From Bacillota bacterium (GTDB taxonomy: Bacteria; Bacillota; Clostridia; Oscillospirales; Ruminococcaceae), in contig JAEWNU010000263.1 of NCBI GenBank assembly GCA_023456995.1, forward strand, positions 1-5,375: a stretch of 5,375 nucleotides of DNA. Direction: 5' to 3'. Below, piece by piece: positions 1 through 5,294 of the stretch (its first letter is position 1; each line of letters starts with the position of its first letter). Below the pieces are notes generated by a model. That model was not told the origin of the DNA, ran no database searches, and saw only the letters and a list, made by a program, of their open reading frames with translations. The translations under genes were made by a program, and so were the position numbers.

Positions 1-1107
1 GCTTAAGATCATGCCGCCTGCAATGACTGAGGCAATCTGCCCCGAGACGTTTGCGCCGATGGCATGCATAAGCAGGAAGTTCTGGTTATCCTCCTGCTGG
101 CCCATCTTATGAATAACACGCGCGGACATAGGGAAAGCGCTGATGCCAGCCGCGCCGATCATGGGATTGATTTTGTCTTTTAAGAAGATGTTTAATACCT
201 TGGCAAACAATACGCCGCCAACCGTGTCAAAGATAAACGCAATCAGCCCAAGGCCCAAAATCATTAGCGTCTGAGGGGTAACAAACAAGTCGGCACGCAT
301 TTTGGAAGCAACAGTCAGGCCTAAAAACAGCGTAATAAGGTTCGCTAGAACATCCTGAGCCGTCTGCGACAAACTGCCGAGCACGCCGCATTCGCGCACG
401 AGGTTACCGAACATCAAAAAGCCAATGAGGGCAACCGAGCGAGGCGCGGCGATACCGGCAATAATAGTGACAATGATTGGGAATAAGATCTTCACGCGTT
501 GCGAAACGCTGTCAGGTGCGTACTTCATGCGGATACGACGTTCAGCTTTGGTGGTGATGATGCGAATGATTGGTGGTTGCACAATGGGCACGAGCGCCAT
601 GTAGGAGTAGGCAGCCACCATGATTGCGCCGATGTAGTTGCTCTTAAAAAAGTTTGCCACGACTATGGCTGTAGGGCCATCAGCCGCGCCGATTATGCCG
701 ATAGATGCGGCATCCTTTAGGTCAAAGCCCAGCAGTACCGCAAGGCCGAGGGTGAAAAAGATGCCAAACTGCGCCGCGGCACCAAACAACAGCATTTTGG
801 GGTTTGAGAGTAGCGGACCAAAGTCAATCATCGCACCGATTCCGATAAACAGCAATAACGGAAACAGCTCATTAGAAATACCGGCCCGGAATAGTACGTC
901 AATTGCGCCCTCTTCCAGTTCGCCATTATAAAACTGATCGATGACCCCTGAGAAGGGCAGGTTGACTAAAATAGCGCCGAAACCCATTGGCAGCAATAGC
1001 GTGGGCTCCATACCCTTTTTGATAGCGAGGTAAATCAACAGGCCGCCGATAATCCACATAATGACCTGTTGTGGGGTAACCGCAAGTAGATTTTCTAGGA
1101 TTATCAT
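1..1107 (-). CDS. oadB: Na+-translocating decarboxylase, beta subunit (3' end outside window)
   Basis: This is the membrane subunit of biotin-dependent Na+-pumping decarboxylases (oxaloacetate, glutaconyl-CoA or methylmalonyl-CoA type). It decarboxylates carboxybiotin and exports Na+. The window holds 369 codons without a stop; GcdB-type members are about 375 residues, so only a few should be missing. The protein is hydrophobic throughout, as expected for a polytopic membrane protein. D143 lies in ADGPTAI, matching the family's essential aspartate (D203 of Klebsiella OadB). N314, G318, S323 and R330 (NPMIG...S...AR) have exactly the spacing of Klebsiella N373/G377/S382/R389. The ATG at 1107 follows AGAGGA at a normal distance and begins with the typical MIILENLL. 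It has its own promoter and a terminator-bearing leader, so it probably opens an operon; biotin-carrier and carboxyltransferase subunits may follow, but none is visible. The decarboxylase substrate cannot be decided from beta alone. Confidence 0.95.
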   Translation of the reverse strand, partial: MIILENLLAVTPQQVIMWIIGGLLIYLAIKKGMEPTLLLPMGFGAILVNLPFSGVIDQFYNGELEEGAIDVLFRAGISNELFPLLLFIGIGAMIDFGPLLSNPKMLLFGAAAQFGIFFTLGLAVLLGFDLKDAASIGIIGAADGPTAIVVANFFKSNYIGAIMVAAYSYMALVPIVQPPIIRIITTKAERRIRMKYAPDSVSQRVKILFPIIVTIIAGIAAPRSVALIGFLMFGNLVRECGVLGSLSQTAQDVLANLITLFLGLTVASKMRADLFVTPQTLMILGLGLIAFIFDTVGGVLFAKVLNIFLKDKINPMIGAAGISAFPMSARVIHKMGQQEDNQNFLLMHAIGANVSGQIASVIAGGMILS

Positions 1108-1146
1108 TGCAATTCCTCTTTCCACATATTTGTTATTGTGGTCAAC

Positions 1147-1183
1147 AAAAAAGACTTTTGCCACCACATGCGACAAAAGTCTT
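1147..1183 (-). terminator. Intrinsic terminator inside the oadB leader (attenuator)
   Basis: On the minus strand AAGACTTTTG pairs with CAAAAGTCTT (10 bp). The stem can extend inward by four pairs including wobbles, leaving an ATGTG loop, and is followed at once by TTTTTT. It lies 40 bases before the oadB start codon and downstream of the oadB promoter. The upstream uraA gene already has its own terminator, so this hairpin most likely decides whether transcripts continue into oadB. The opposite strand also reads into a short T-run and may terminate weakly there. Confidence 0.85.
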
Positions 1184-1269
1184 GCTTTTTAATTCGTGCG
1201 CGGAAGGTGTCCCCTCGTATTGACGCGCCACGCTACACCAAAAAATGATGCAAGCTACTCCCTTTTATT
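1184..1269 (-). ncRNA. Candidate riboswitch / structured leader of oadB
   Basis: This is the 5' part of the transcript between the predicted start (about 1269) and the attenuator. Seen on the minus strand: GGGAGTAGC (1262-1254), CGTCAATACG (1225-1216) and ACACCTTCC (1210-1202). From memory of the family, these resemble conserved blocks of yybP-ykoY (Mn2+) riboswitches, which have GGGGAGUAGC, GUCAAUNCG and GACCUUUCC. However, the long P3/P4 arms of that family are absent. An alternative fold is an H-type pseudoknot: GGTGT (1239-1235) with ACACC (1210-1206), crossed by GCGCG (1228-1224) with CGCGC (1202-1198). I see no clear antiterminator strand. A regulatory RNA is likely; the class and ligand are not established. 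Confidence 0.55.
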
Positions 1270-1275
1270 TGCTAT

Positions 1276-1304
1276 AGTATAGCTTTATATGATGGAAATG
1301 TCAA
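1276..1304 (-). promoter_or_regulatory. sigma-A promoter of oadB
   Basis: The minus strand reads TTGACA (1304-1299), 17 bases, then TATACT (1281-1276). The -35 is a perfect match and the -10 matches 5 of 6 bases. The expected start is near 1269, giving a leader of about 160 bases before the oadB ATG. It lies between the uraA terminator and the oadB leader, so oadB is transcribed independently of uraA. Confidence 0.85.
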
Positions 1305-1377
1305 TTATATCTTTGCCCATTTTTTTAAAATAATGCAGCTTAGATCGTTTCTAACCTTTCGACAGATCAAAGCCTTT

Positions 1378-1411
1378 AAAAAAGATAAGCCGCCGAAAAA
1401 TTCAGCGGCTT
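1378..1411 (-). terminator. Intrinsic terminator after uraA
   Basis: On the minus strand AAGCCGC pairs with GCGGCTT. The stem continues through T.G, G-C, A-T and A-T pairs to a TTT loop (about 11 bp), then comes ATC and a run of six T. It lies 21 bases after the uraA stop codon and should end that transcript before the oadB promoter. Confidence 0.9.
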
Positions 1412-1432
1412 ACAACTAATACAACAAGTTGA

Positions 1433-2755
1433 TCAGACTTTAAAGATGACAGCCTGACTGGCTTCTGAGGGGGCATTAAACTCGTAAGTGTTTCCGGGCA
1501 GGATTGCATTTAAAACAATGCCGGCGATTGCGGCCAGCGCAAGGCCTGAAAGCGTAATTGAAGCGCCTGCAACCGTGAAAGTGATACCGCCAATCGCATT
1601 AAAGCCCAGAGCAGAAACCAGAATAACCGCAGCAATAATCAGGTTGCGTGAGACCGTGAAATCGACCTGATTTTCAACGACATTGCGTACGCCAATGGCA
1701 GAGATCATGCCGTAGAGAATCAGCGAGACACCGCCGATGATCGCAGGGGGGATGGTATTAACCAAATCGGCAAACTTCGGGAAGAAGGAAAGCAGCACAG
1801 CGGAAATGGCTGCAATTCGCACAACGCGGGGGTCATAAACTTTGGTGAGCGCCAGAACGCCTGTATTCTCGCCATAGGTGGTGTTGGCCGGTCCTCCGAA
1901 CAAAGCCGAGAGGGAAGTGGCAAGGCCGTCGCCAAGTAGCGTGCGGTGCAGGCCTGGCTCGTGGATGTAATTCTTGCCGGTGGTAGCGGAAATGGCCGAA
2001 ATGTCACCAATGTGTTCCATCATGGTGGCAAGTGCGATTGGCATAATAGTGATGATGGATGAAGCATCAAATTTGGCCATCATCAGAGGCGCCATAGCAA
2101 TAATGCGGTGCTCAGCGGCAACGGCCGAAAAATCTATTGCATTGGTGAGCAGAGCAATGATATAAGAAACCACGATGCCTAAAATAATGGGAACAATTTT
2201 AACCATGCCCTTGCCCCAGATGTTGCAGACAATGATTGTGCCTAACGCAATAACCGCGAGCAGCCAGTTGGAGGAACAGTTTTGAACTGCAGAAGGCGCA
2301 AGAATCAGACCGATGGAGATAATGATTGGGCCGGTGACAACCGGGGGAAAGTAACGCATGACTTTTTTAGCGCCGAATGCGCGGATAAATGCTGAGCATA
2401 CAACATAGACTAGACCCGCGCAAAACACGCCACCGCAGGCGTAGGGTAGCATTTCAACGTTGGGCTGACCGTTAATCTTCGGCGCAACCGCAAAATAGCC
2501 ACCTAAAAAAGCGAAAGAGGAACCTAGAAAAACTGGTACTTTACCCTTTGTCAAAAAGTGAAACAGCAATGTTCCTAAACCTGCCATCAGAAGCGTGGTG
2601 GAAACGTCAAGACCAGTGAGCAGCGGTACCAAAACGGTGGCTCCGAACATGGCGAAGGTGTGTTGAATTCCGAGAAGCAGCATTTTAGGCCAACCGAGCT
2701 GGCGGGCGTCGAAGAGACCCTCTTCACCAATCACTTTTATTTGTTCACTCATCAA
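1433..2755 (-). CDS. uraA: Uracil permease (UraA/PyrP type, NCS2 family)
   Basis: A 440-residue nucleobase:cation symporter of the NCS2 family that imports uracil across the cytoplasmic membrane, as in E. coli UraA; a uracil/xanthine permease is the alternative name. It is hydrophobic throughout; the family has 14 membrane segments in two inverted repeats. The N-terminal part reads GIQHTFAMFGATVLVPLL and FLGSSFAF, almost as in E. coli UraA. The substrate-binding glutamates are present: E247 in MMEHIGD and E296 in NTTYGEN, equivalent to UraA E241 and E290. UraA H245 is replaced by D251. FPKFADLVNTIPPAIIGGVS is a typical late-repeat signature. The ATG at 2755 follows AAAAGGAG by 8 bases; a second ATG follows directly and is a possible start. 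It is a single-gene unit with its own promoter, attenuator-like leader and terminator. Family assignment is firm; exact substrate preference is not. Confidence 0.95.
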   Translation of the reverse strand: MMSEQIKVIGEEGLFDARQLGWPKMLLLGIQHTFAMFGATVLVPLLTGLDVSTTLLMAGLGTLLFHFLTKGKVPVFLGSSFAFLGGYFAVAPKINGQPNVEMLPYACGGVFCAGLVYVVCSAFIRAFGAKKVMRYFPPVVTGPIIISIGLILAPSAVQNCSSNWLLAVIALGTIIVCNIWGKGMVKIVPIILGIVVSYIIALLTNAIDFSAVAAEHRIIAMAPLMMAKFDASSIITIMPIALATMMEHIGDISAISATTGKNYIHEPGLHRTLLGDGLATSLSALFGGPANTTYGENTGVLALTKVYDPRVVRIAAISAVLLSFFPKFADLVNTIPPAIIGGVSLILYGMISAIGVRNVVENQVDFTVSRNLIIAAVILVSALGFNAIGGITFTVAGASITLSGLALAAIAGIVLNAILPGNTYEFNAPSEASQAVIFKV

Positions 2756-2804
2756 AAATTCTCCTTTTCTATCTCAAGTTACACACTTTTGCATCGGAAT
2801 AACC

Positions 2805-2820
2805 AGGGGACACCTCCCCT
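2805..2820 (-). repeat. Short GC-rich hairpin in the uraA leader
   Basis: AGGGGA and TCCCCT form a 6-bp stem around a GGTG loop, about 35 bases upstream of the uraA ribosome binding site. No T-run follows on either strand, so it is not a terminator. Its 5' arm contains AAGGGGAGG, the same nonamer that serves as ribosome binding site of the leader peptide at 3042-3034, here folded into the stem. It could affect mRNA stability or ribosome access; no function is shown. Confidence 0.4.
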
Positions 2821-2904
2821 TCATTTTTAGTGTTTAGGCATTTCCCTGCATCTGTCCTTATCAAAAGCGCTCTGAGTATTAACTTCCTGAACCGAGGCCA
2901 AATC

Positions 2905-3027
2905 CTATTTGTTCCAGCCCATAAAAAAAGCATCTGTGGCTTTTACGATGAAAGCCAAGATGCTGACAGAAAAATGGAGAAAAGTTAACACAGACAACGA
3001 AAACCTCGTTTGAGAATAGCGCGTCAT
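2905..3027 (-). CDS. 40-codon leader peptide of uraA (putative)
   Basis: The ATG at 3027 follows AAGGGGAGG with 7 intervening bases, one of the best ribosome binding sites in the window. The frame runs 40 codons to TAG at 2907-2905. The peptide starts MTRYSQTRFS and ends FFMGWNK; its middle (about residues 10-28) is Ser-, Leu- and Phe-rich because the RNA there is very U-rich. The 3' third of the frame encodes the terminator hairpin and its T-run, so the sequence is constrained as RNA rather than as protein. The layout matches the E. coli pyrBI leader peptide (44 codons, frame running through the attenuator). The likely role is to position a ribosome behind RNA polymerase. A small membrane protein is a less likely alternative. 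Confidence 0.6.
   Translation of the reverse strand: MTRYSQTRFSLSVLTFLHFSVSILAFIVKATDAFFMGWNK
2923..2964 (-). terminator. Intrinsic terminator in the uraA leader (attenuator)
   Basis: The minus strand shows AGCATCT-TGGCTTT pairing with AAAGCCA-C-AGATGCT: 14 bp with a one-base bulge and a 7-base loop, followed by seven T. It lies between the uraA promoter and the uraA gene, about 120 bases after the predicted transcription start and 167 bases before the uraA ATG. It overlaps codons of the leader peptide. Such a strong terminator would block uraA expression unless relieved, so it is very likely a regulated attenuator. Confidence 0.88.
2965..3012 (-). promoter_or_regulatory. Possible pause region: hairpin plus U-rich tract before the uraA attenuator
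   Basis: CAAACGA and TCGTTG can pair (6 bp with one bulged A, loop GGTTT, 3012-2995). In the 41 bases before the terminator hairpin (3005-2965), 23 are T in the RNA-like strand, including runs of four and five T. In the pyrBI model, RNA polymerase slows in such a tract when UTP is low, letting the leader ribosome catch up and prevent terminator folding. The sequence composition is directly visible; the pausing role is inferred. Confidence 0.45.
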
Positions 3028-3089
3028 GTGATACCCTCCCCTTAAAACAGCGTAGATCAAATCCGACCTCGTGTTTATTGCTGCACAAC

Positions 3090-3118
3090 ATCATACCAAA
3101 ACAAAACTCATTTCGCAA
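3090..3118 (-). promoter_or_regulatory. sigma-A promoter of uraA
   Basis: TTGCGA (3118-3113), 17 bases, then TATGAT (3095-3090) on the minus strand: 4 of 6 and 5 of 6 matches to consensus. The predicted start near 3082 gives a leader of about 327 bases before uraA. The -35 overlaps ATTTCGCA at 3110-3117, whose inverted copy TGCGAAAT lies at 3178-3185; this could be an operator, but the evidence is thin. The bases between 3119 and 3357 are AT-rich and hold no gene that I can support. Confidence 0.7.
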
Positions 3119-3357
3119 CTGTTTTGACCAAATTGTCGAAAAAAACTGCAAATTTTCGTAAATGCACAAAGAAAAGGTGCGAAATTAATAAAAATTTGTA
3201 AGACCCAATGTGTGGAAGCTGCAAGTTAAAATAGTTGTGGCCATAAAATATTGATCACCCTTTAAGTTTAGCCAAAAAAATGTTGAGTCATCCTGCAATA
3301 GAGCATGTAATGTACGGCGAAATACTTACAAAAAAGCCACTATTAAAAATCCCATAG

Positions 3358-3390
3358 AAAAACGCCGCTGCAAGACTTTGCAGCGACGTT
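3358..3390 (-). terminator. Intrinsic terminator after the cupin gene
   Basis: On the minus strand AACGTCGCTGCAA pairs with TTGCAGCGGCGTT, 13 bp with one G.T wobble around an AGTC loop. The T-run formed by the end of the stem and the next three bases is short (TTTTT, then C). It lies 16 bases after the stop codon of the cupin gene and closes the sortase-cupin unit. Confidence 0.88.
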
Positions 3391-3406
3391 GTGCGTTTTT
3401 TTAAAT

Positions 3407-3769
3407 TTACTGTTTTTCAGCGTTTTGAAAACCGATAAAAGCCATAAAGACCAAATCGCTATTGCCAGTGTTGACAAGAGCGTGCTTTTCGCCGTTACGG
3501 CAGAGGGCGACATCTCCTGGAAAAACCTTGACGACCGTGCCGTTATCGTGATATTCACCTTCACCGGCTAAAATTAGATAAATCTCGTACTCATCATTGT
3601 GGGCATGTTCGGCGATCAGTGCGCCGGGCGGCAAGGTGATCTGAGAAAGCAATCGTCCGGCACCAAGCAGGTCTTTTTCCGGTGCAATCTCAAGTTTGTT
3701 AAAATCGGGGGTACCCGCTTTCTGCGCAGGAACAACAGTGACCTTTCGTTCAGACTGACGATATATCAT
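3407..3769 (-). CDS. Small single-domain cupin protein
   Basis: A 120-residue cytoplasmic protein built of one conserved beta-barrel (cupin_2 type). Motif 1 is intact: PPG, then H55-x-H57, E62 and G69. Motif 2 reads GDVALCRNGEKHALVN with H96 and N100. H55, H57, E62 and H96 would form the usual metal site. Such stand-alone cupins include small isomerases, dioxygenase-like enzymes and sensors, and the substrate cannot be read from the sequence. The ATG at 3769 is preceded by GAGGTG at 7 bases, and the TGA of the sortase gene is part of this ribosome binding site region (TGAGAGGTG). Only 13 bases separate the two genes, so they are cotranscribed and possibly translationally coupled. No own promoter is seen. 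A functional link with the sortase is not obvious and may be incidental. Confidence 0.88.
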   Translation of the reverse strand: MIYRQSERKVTVVPAQKAGTPDFNKLEIAPEKDLLGAGRLLSQITLPPGALIAEHAHNDEYEIYLILAGEGEYHDNGTVVKVFPGDVALCRNGEKHALVNTGNSDLVFMAFIGFQNAEKQ

Positions 3770-3782
3770 ATTATTTCACCTC

Positions 3783-4832
3783 TCAAAGTTTCGGGAGAAC
3801 AGGATTGGGGTTGGTGGTGACGTTAATTTCTTTAACGGTCTCACCGCTGCGCAGCAGACGAGCCATAACGACGAAGCGCTGCTTGTCGCTTGAACCATAT
3901 GCTCTGGTGCAGGTGGACATGGTCAGGATCTTATCGCTAGTGGAGACCTCAACACCAAAGTTGTGGCGGCTGCGCGCCTTAGCGCCGCTGATAATGGAGG
4001 CAAAGCCCGCGTCGTTGGGATTGGGCTCAATGTAGTTAAACGAAATATCGGTGTAGAAAGCGGCGAATACTACCCAAGTCATCTCCTGTGAATCGGTGGA
4101 GAACCAGAGGTAAGGGTAGGACTTGGCAAAGTTAAGATAGTGATAGCCGGCCAGCTGTGCAAACATTACGTCGCTGGCGTTGCCGATACGCGGCGCCGCT
4201 GAGTAGTTGGTCCAGTTATGACCAAACAGCACGGTGTTTTTAGAGAGACCGGCTGATCCGGTACCAAATTTACACGTAGAACCGGCGTAAATAACACCAT
4301 CACGGCTGGTCTGTTTGTAAATATTTTTATCCAAATAATAATGAGGAGAATAACCGCTGGCACTTTGTAGTACTGGGTAGTTGATGTTGGTACCAGGAAC
4401 CTTAAGCCATGCCTTAACGTCGGCGTTAATTTGTTTGTAGCTTGGAATGTTAGCCTTACCACTCGCGCCCATGACCGAAGGGTCAAATTTTGCAGGCAGG
4501 CTGCTAGAAACAGGTGTAGCGGAGGAAGACGCCTTGGAAGAAGACGCCGCAGAAGTTGCTGCCGAAGAGGAGGAAGATGCCTGAGATGAGGAAGGTTCGA
4601 TCTCAGATGCCTCAGAGGATGAGGATTCGGGCTCGCTCTCAGATACTTCGGAGGATGAGGACTCAGCTTCGCTGATCGATTCCGATGTACTGGAGGAGGG
4701 TATCTCAGTAACATCGCTTTTCTTTAAAAGCGATACCCCGATGCTGACGGCTACGATAAATATCAGCAGCGCAAGGGCGACGATGACGATGGAGGACATA
4801 GGCGATTTTTTGACCATTCGGTTGTTTGCCAT
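3783..4832 (-). CDS. Class B sortase with a Ser/Glu-rich stalk
   Basis: A 349-residue membrane-anchored cysteine transpeptidase acting outside the cell. Residues 1-11 are basic, 12-36 form one membrane segment, 40-113 are a low-complexity Ser/Glu/Ala stalk, and 125-330 form the sortase domain. The domain opens with DVKAWLKVPGTNINYPVLQ, characteristic of class B. The catalytic residues are visible: H205 in LFGHN, C308 in LTMSTCTRAYG and R319 in KQRF. SrtB enzymes attach proteins such as haem-binding factors to peptidoglycan or act on sortase-specific motifs; in Clostridia one housekeeping SrtB is common. No substrate with a sorting signal is encoded here, so the target must lie elsewhere. The start ATG at 4832 follows GAGGTG by 10 bases; M6 is an alternative. 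The stalk of about 74 residues is longer than in typical SrtB and may span a thick wall. It is followed by a cupin gene in the same transcript. Confidence 0.93.
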   Translation of the reverse strand: MANNRMVKKSPMSSIVIVALALLIFIVAVSIGVSLLKKSDVTEIPSSSTSESISEAESSSSEVSESEPESSSSEASEIEPSSSQASSSSSAATSAASSSKASSSATPVSSSLPAKFDPSVMGASGKANIPSYKQINADVKAWLKVPGTNINYPVLQSASGYSPHYYLDKNIYKQTSRDGVIYAGSTCKFGTGSAGLSKNTVLFGHNWTNYSAAPRIGNASDVMFAQLAGYHYLNFAKSYPYLWFSTDSQEMTWVVFAAFYTDISFNYIEPNPNDAGFASIISGAKARSRHNFGVEVSTSDKILTMSTCTRAYGSSDKQRFVVMARLLRSGETVKEINVTTNPNPVLPKL

Positions 4833-4875
4833 AGTTTTGCTTCACCTCATAATGATATTTTCTATCAGCCGTTAG

Positions 4876-4886
4876 GCGTTTAACGC
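4876..4886. repeat. 11-base palindrome just downstream of the sortase start site
   Basis: GCGTTTAACGC is a perfect palindrome around its central base and lies directly after the predicted transcription start of the sortase gene. The adjacent GCCGTTAGGC (4868-4877) is a second short inverted repeat. Position and symmetry fit a repressor operator or a 5' mRNA hairpin, but no regulator is encoded nearby and chance is possible. Confidence 0.3.
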
Positions 4887-4891
4887 AAACA

Positions 4892-4920
4892 AGTATAGCA
4901 CATTTTAACTATATTGAAAA
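4892..4920 (-). promoter_or_regulatory. Promoter of the sortase-cupin unit
   Basis: The minus strand shows TTTTCA (4920-4915), 17 bases, then TATACT (4897-4892). TGC precedes the -10, giving an extended -10 element that compensates for the weak -35. The predicted start is near 4885, about 50 bases before the sortase ATG. Confidence 0.65.
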
Positions 4921-5230
4921 GTAAAAAAGGGACAAATTACAAACAAAATGACATGTTCCGTCAGATAAATCAATCATTTTAAAAATATGGAAAGTTTTAT
5001 AGTATTTTATATCCAGATCATGAGAGATTTAATGCGCACTCTTGTAATGAGGTAACAAAACTGCACACGTAAAAAATCCCGCCTATCAGCGGAAAAAAGA
5101 ACATAAATTGCAGATCACAAGCGTAAAGTCATTTCACAGGAAAGCTTTGGCAAATAAATAGTTTTTTATACTAAATGACTGCCTTGCATCGCCTTTATCA
5201 TATTTGCATTATGTTTCGCCCAAAAATTAT
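4921..5230. other. Gene-free AT-rich stretch
   Basis: No convincing open reading frame is present on either strand. It holds the minus-strand terminator at 5071-5094, described separately. It also has an 8-bp inverted repeat (AGTCATTT at 5127-5134, AAATGACT at 5173-5180) and a weak promoter-like pair on the minus strand (TTTTGG 5225-5220, TATGAT 5202-5197, 17-base spacing). AAAATGA (4944-4950) and TCATTTT (4974-4980) could also pair but with no T-run. The rest shows nothing that I recognise. Confidence 0.5.
5071..5094 (-). terminator. Minus-strand intrinsic terminator without an assigned gene
   Basis: TTCCGC pairs with GCGGGA (6 bp including one wobble, loop TGATAG), followed by six T on the minus strand. 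No gene precedes it: the nearest upstream reading frame already ends before the much stronger terminator at 5231-5273. It may catch read-through or end a small non-coding transcript starting near 5190. Confidence 0.6.
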
Positions 5231-5273
5231 AAAAAATTAGCGCCCCTCACTTATTGAGCGGCGCTAATTTTTT
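5231..5273 (-). terminator. Strong near-symmetric terminator after the right-edge gene
   Basis: AAAAAATTAGCGCC pairs with GGCGCTAATTTTTT (14 bp). Beyond a C-C mismatch, CTCA/TGAG forms an inner stem with a 5-base loop. With A-runs on one side and T-runs on the other it can work in both directions. It lies 21 bases after the stop codon of the partial minus-strand gene, its obvious client. Confidence 0.9.
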
Positions 5274-5294
5274 AGGCTGATCTGCAGAGAACGC

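Noticed and set aside
499..931. Two plus-strand open frames opposite oadB
   Set aside because: They are antisense to a clearly conserved membrane protein, lack recognisable domains, and are explained as shadows of its codon pattern.
1184..1269. T-box element before oadB
   Set aside because: The T-box sequence (AGGGTGGNACCGCG) is missing, the leader is too short for a specifier stem, and the gene is not an aminoacylation or amino-acid gene.
2805..2820. Terminator upstream of uraA
   Set aside because: The 6-bp hairpin is GC-rich but no T-run follows on the minus strand, and only a broken one follows after two bases on the plus strand.
2965..3082. PyrR-binding attenuator for uraA
   Set aside because: I looked for the conserved loop with a GAGAGG-like core in a stem and an anti-antiterminator arrangement and did not find it. 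The leader peptide and U-rich tract fit better.
2879..3169. 96-codon minus-strand open frame upstream of uraA
   Set aside because: Its start lies upstream of the uraA promoter, the promoter and attenuator fall inside it, it has no good ribosome binding site, and its composition is not protein-like. The 40-codon frame in another phase explains the ribosome binding site better.
4166..4714. 182-codon minus-strand frame rich in Pro, Arg and Leu inside the sortase gene
   Set aside because: It is a frame-shifted reading of the Ser/Glu-rich stalk and catalytic domain; the sortase frame carries the His, Cys and Arg catalytic residues.
5127..5220. Cyclic-di-GMP (GEMM) riboswitch, suggested by AAAGGC and GCCAAAGC strings on the minus strand
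   Set aside because: The conserved GACGCAAAGCC-type core and the second helix are not present, and no gene follows in a suitable position before the terminator.
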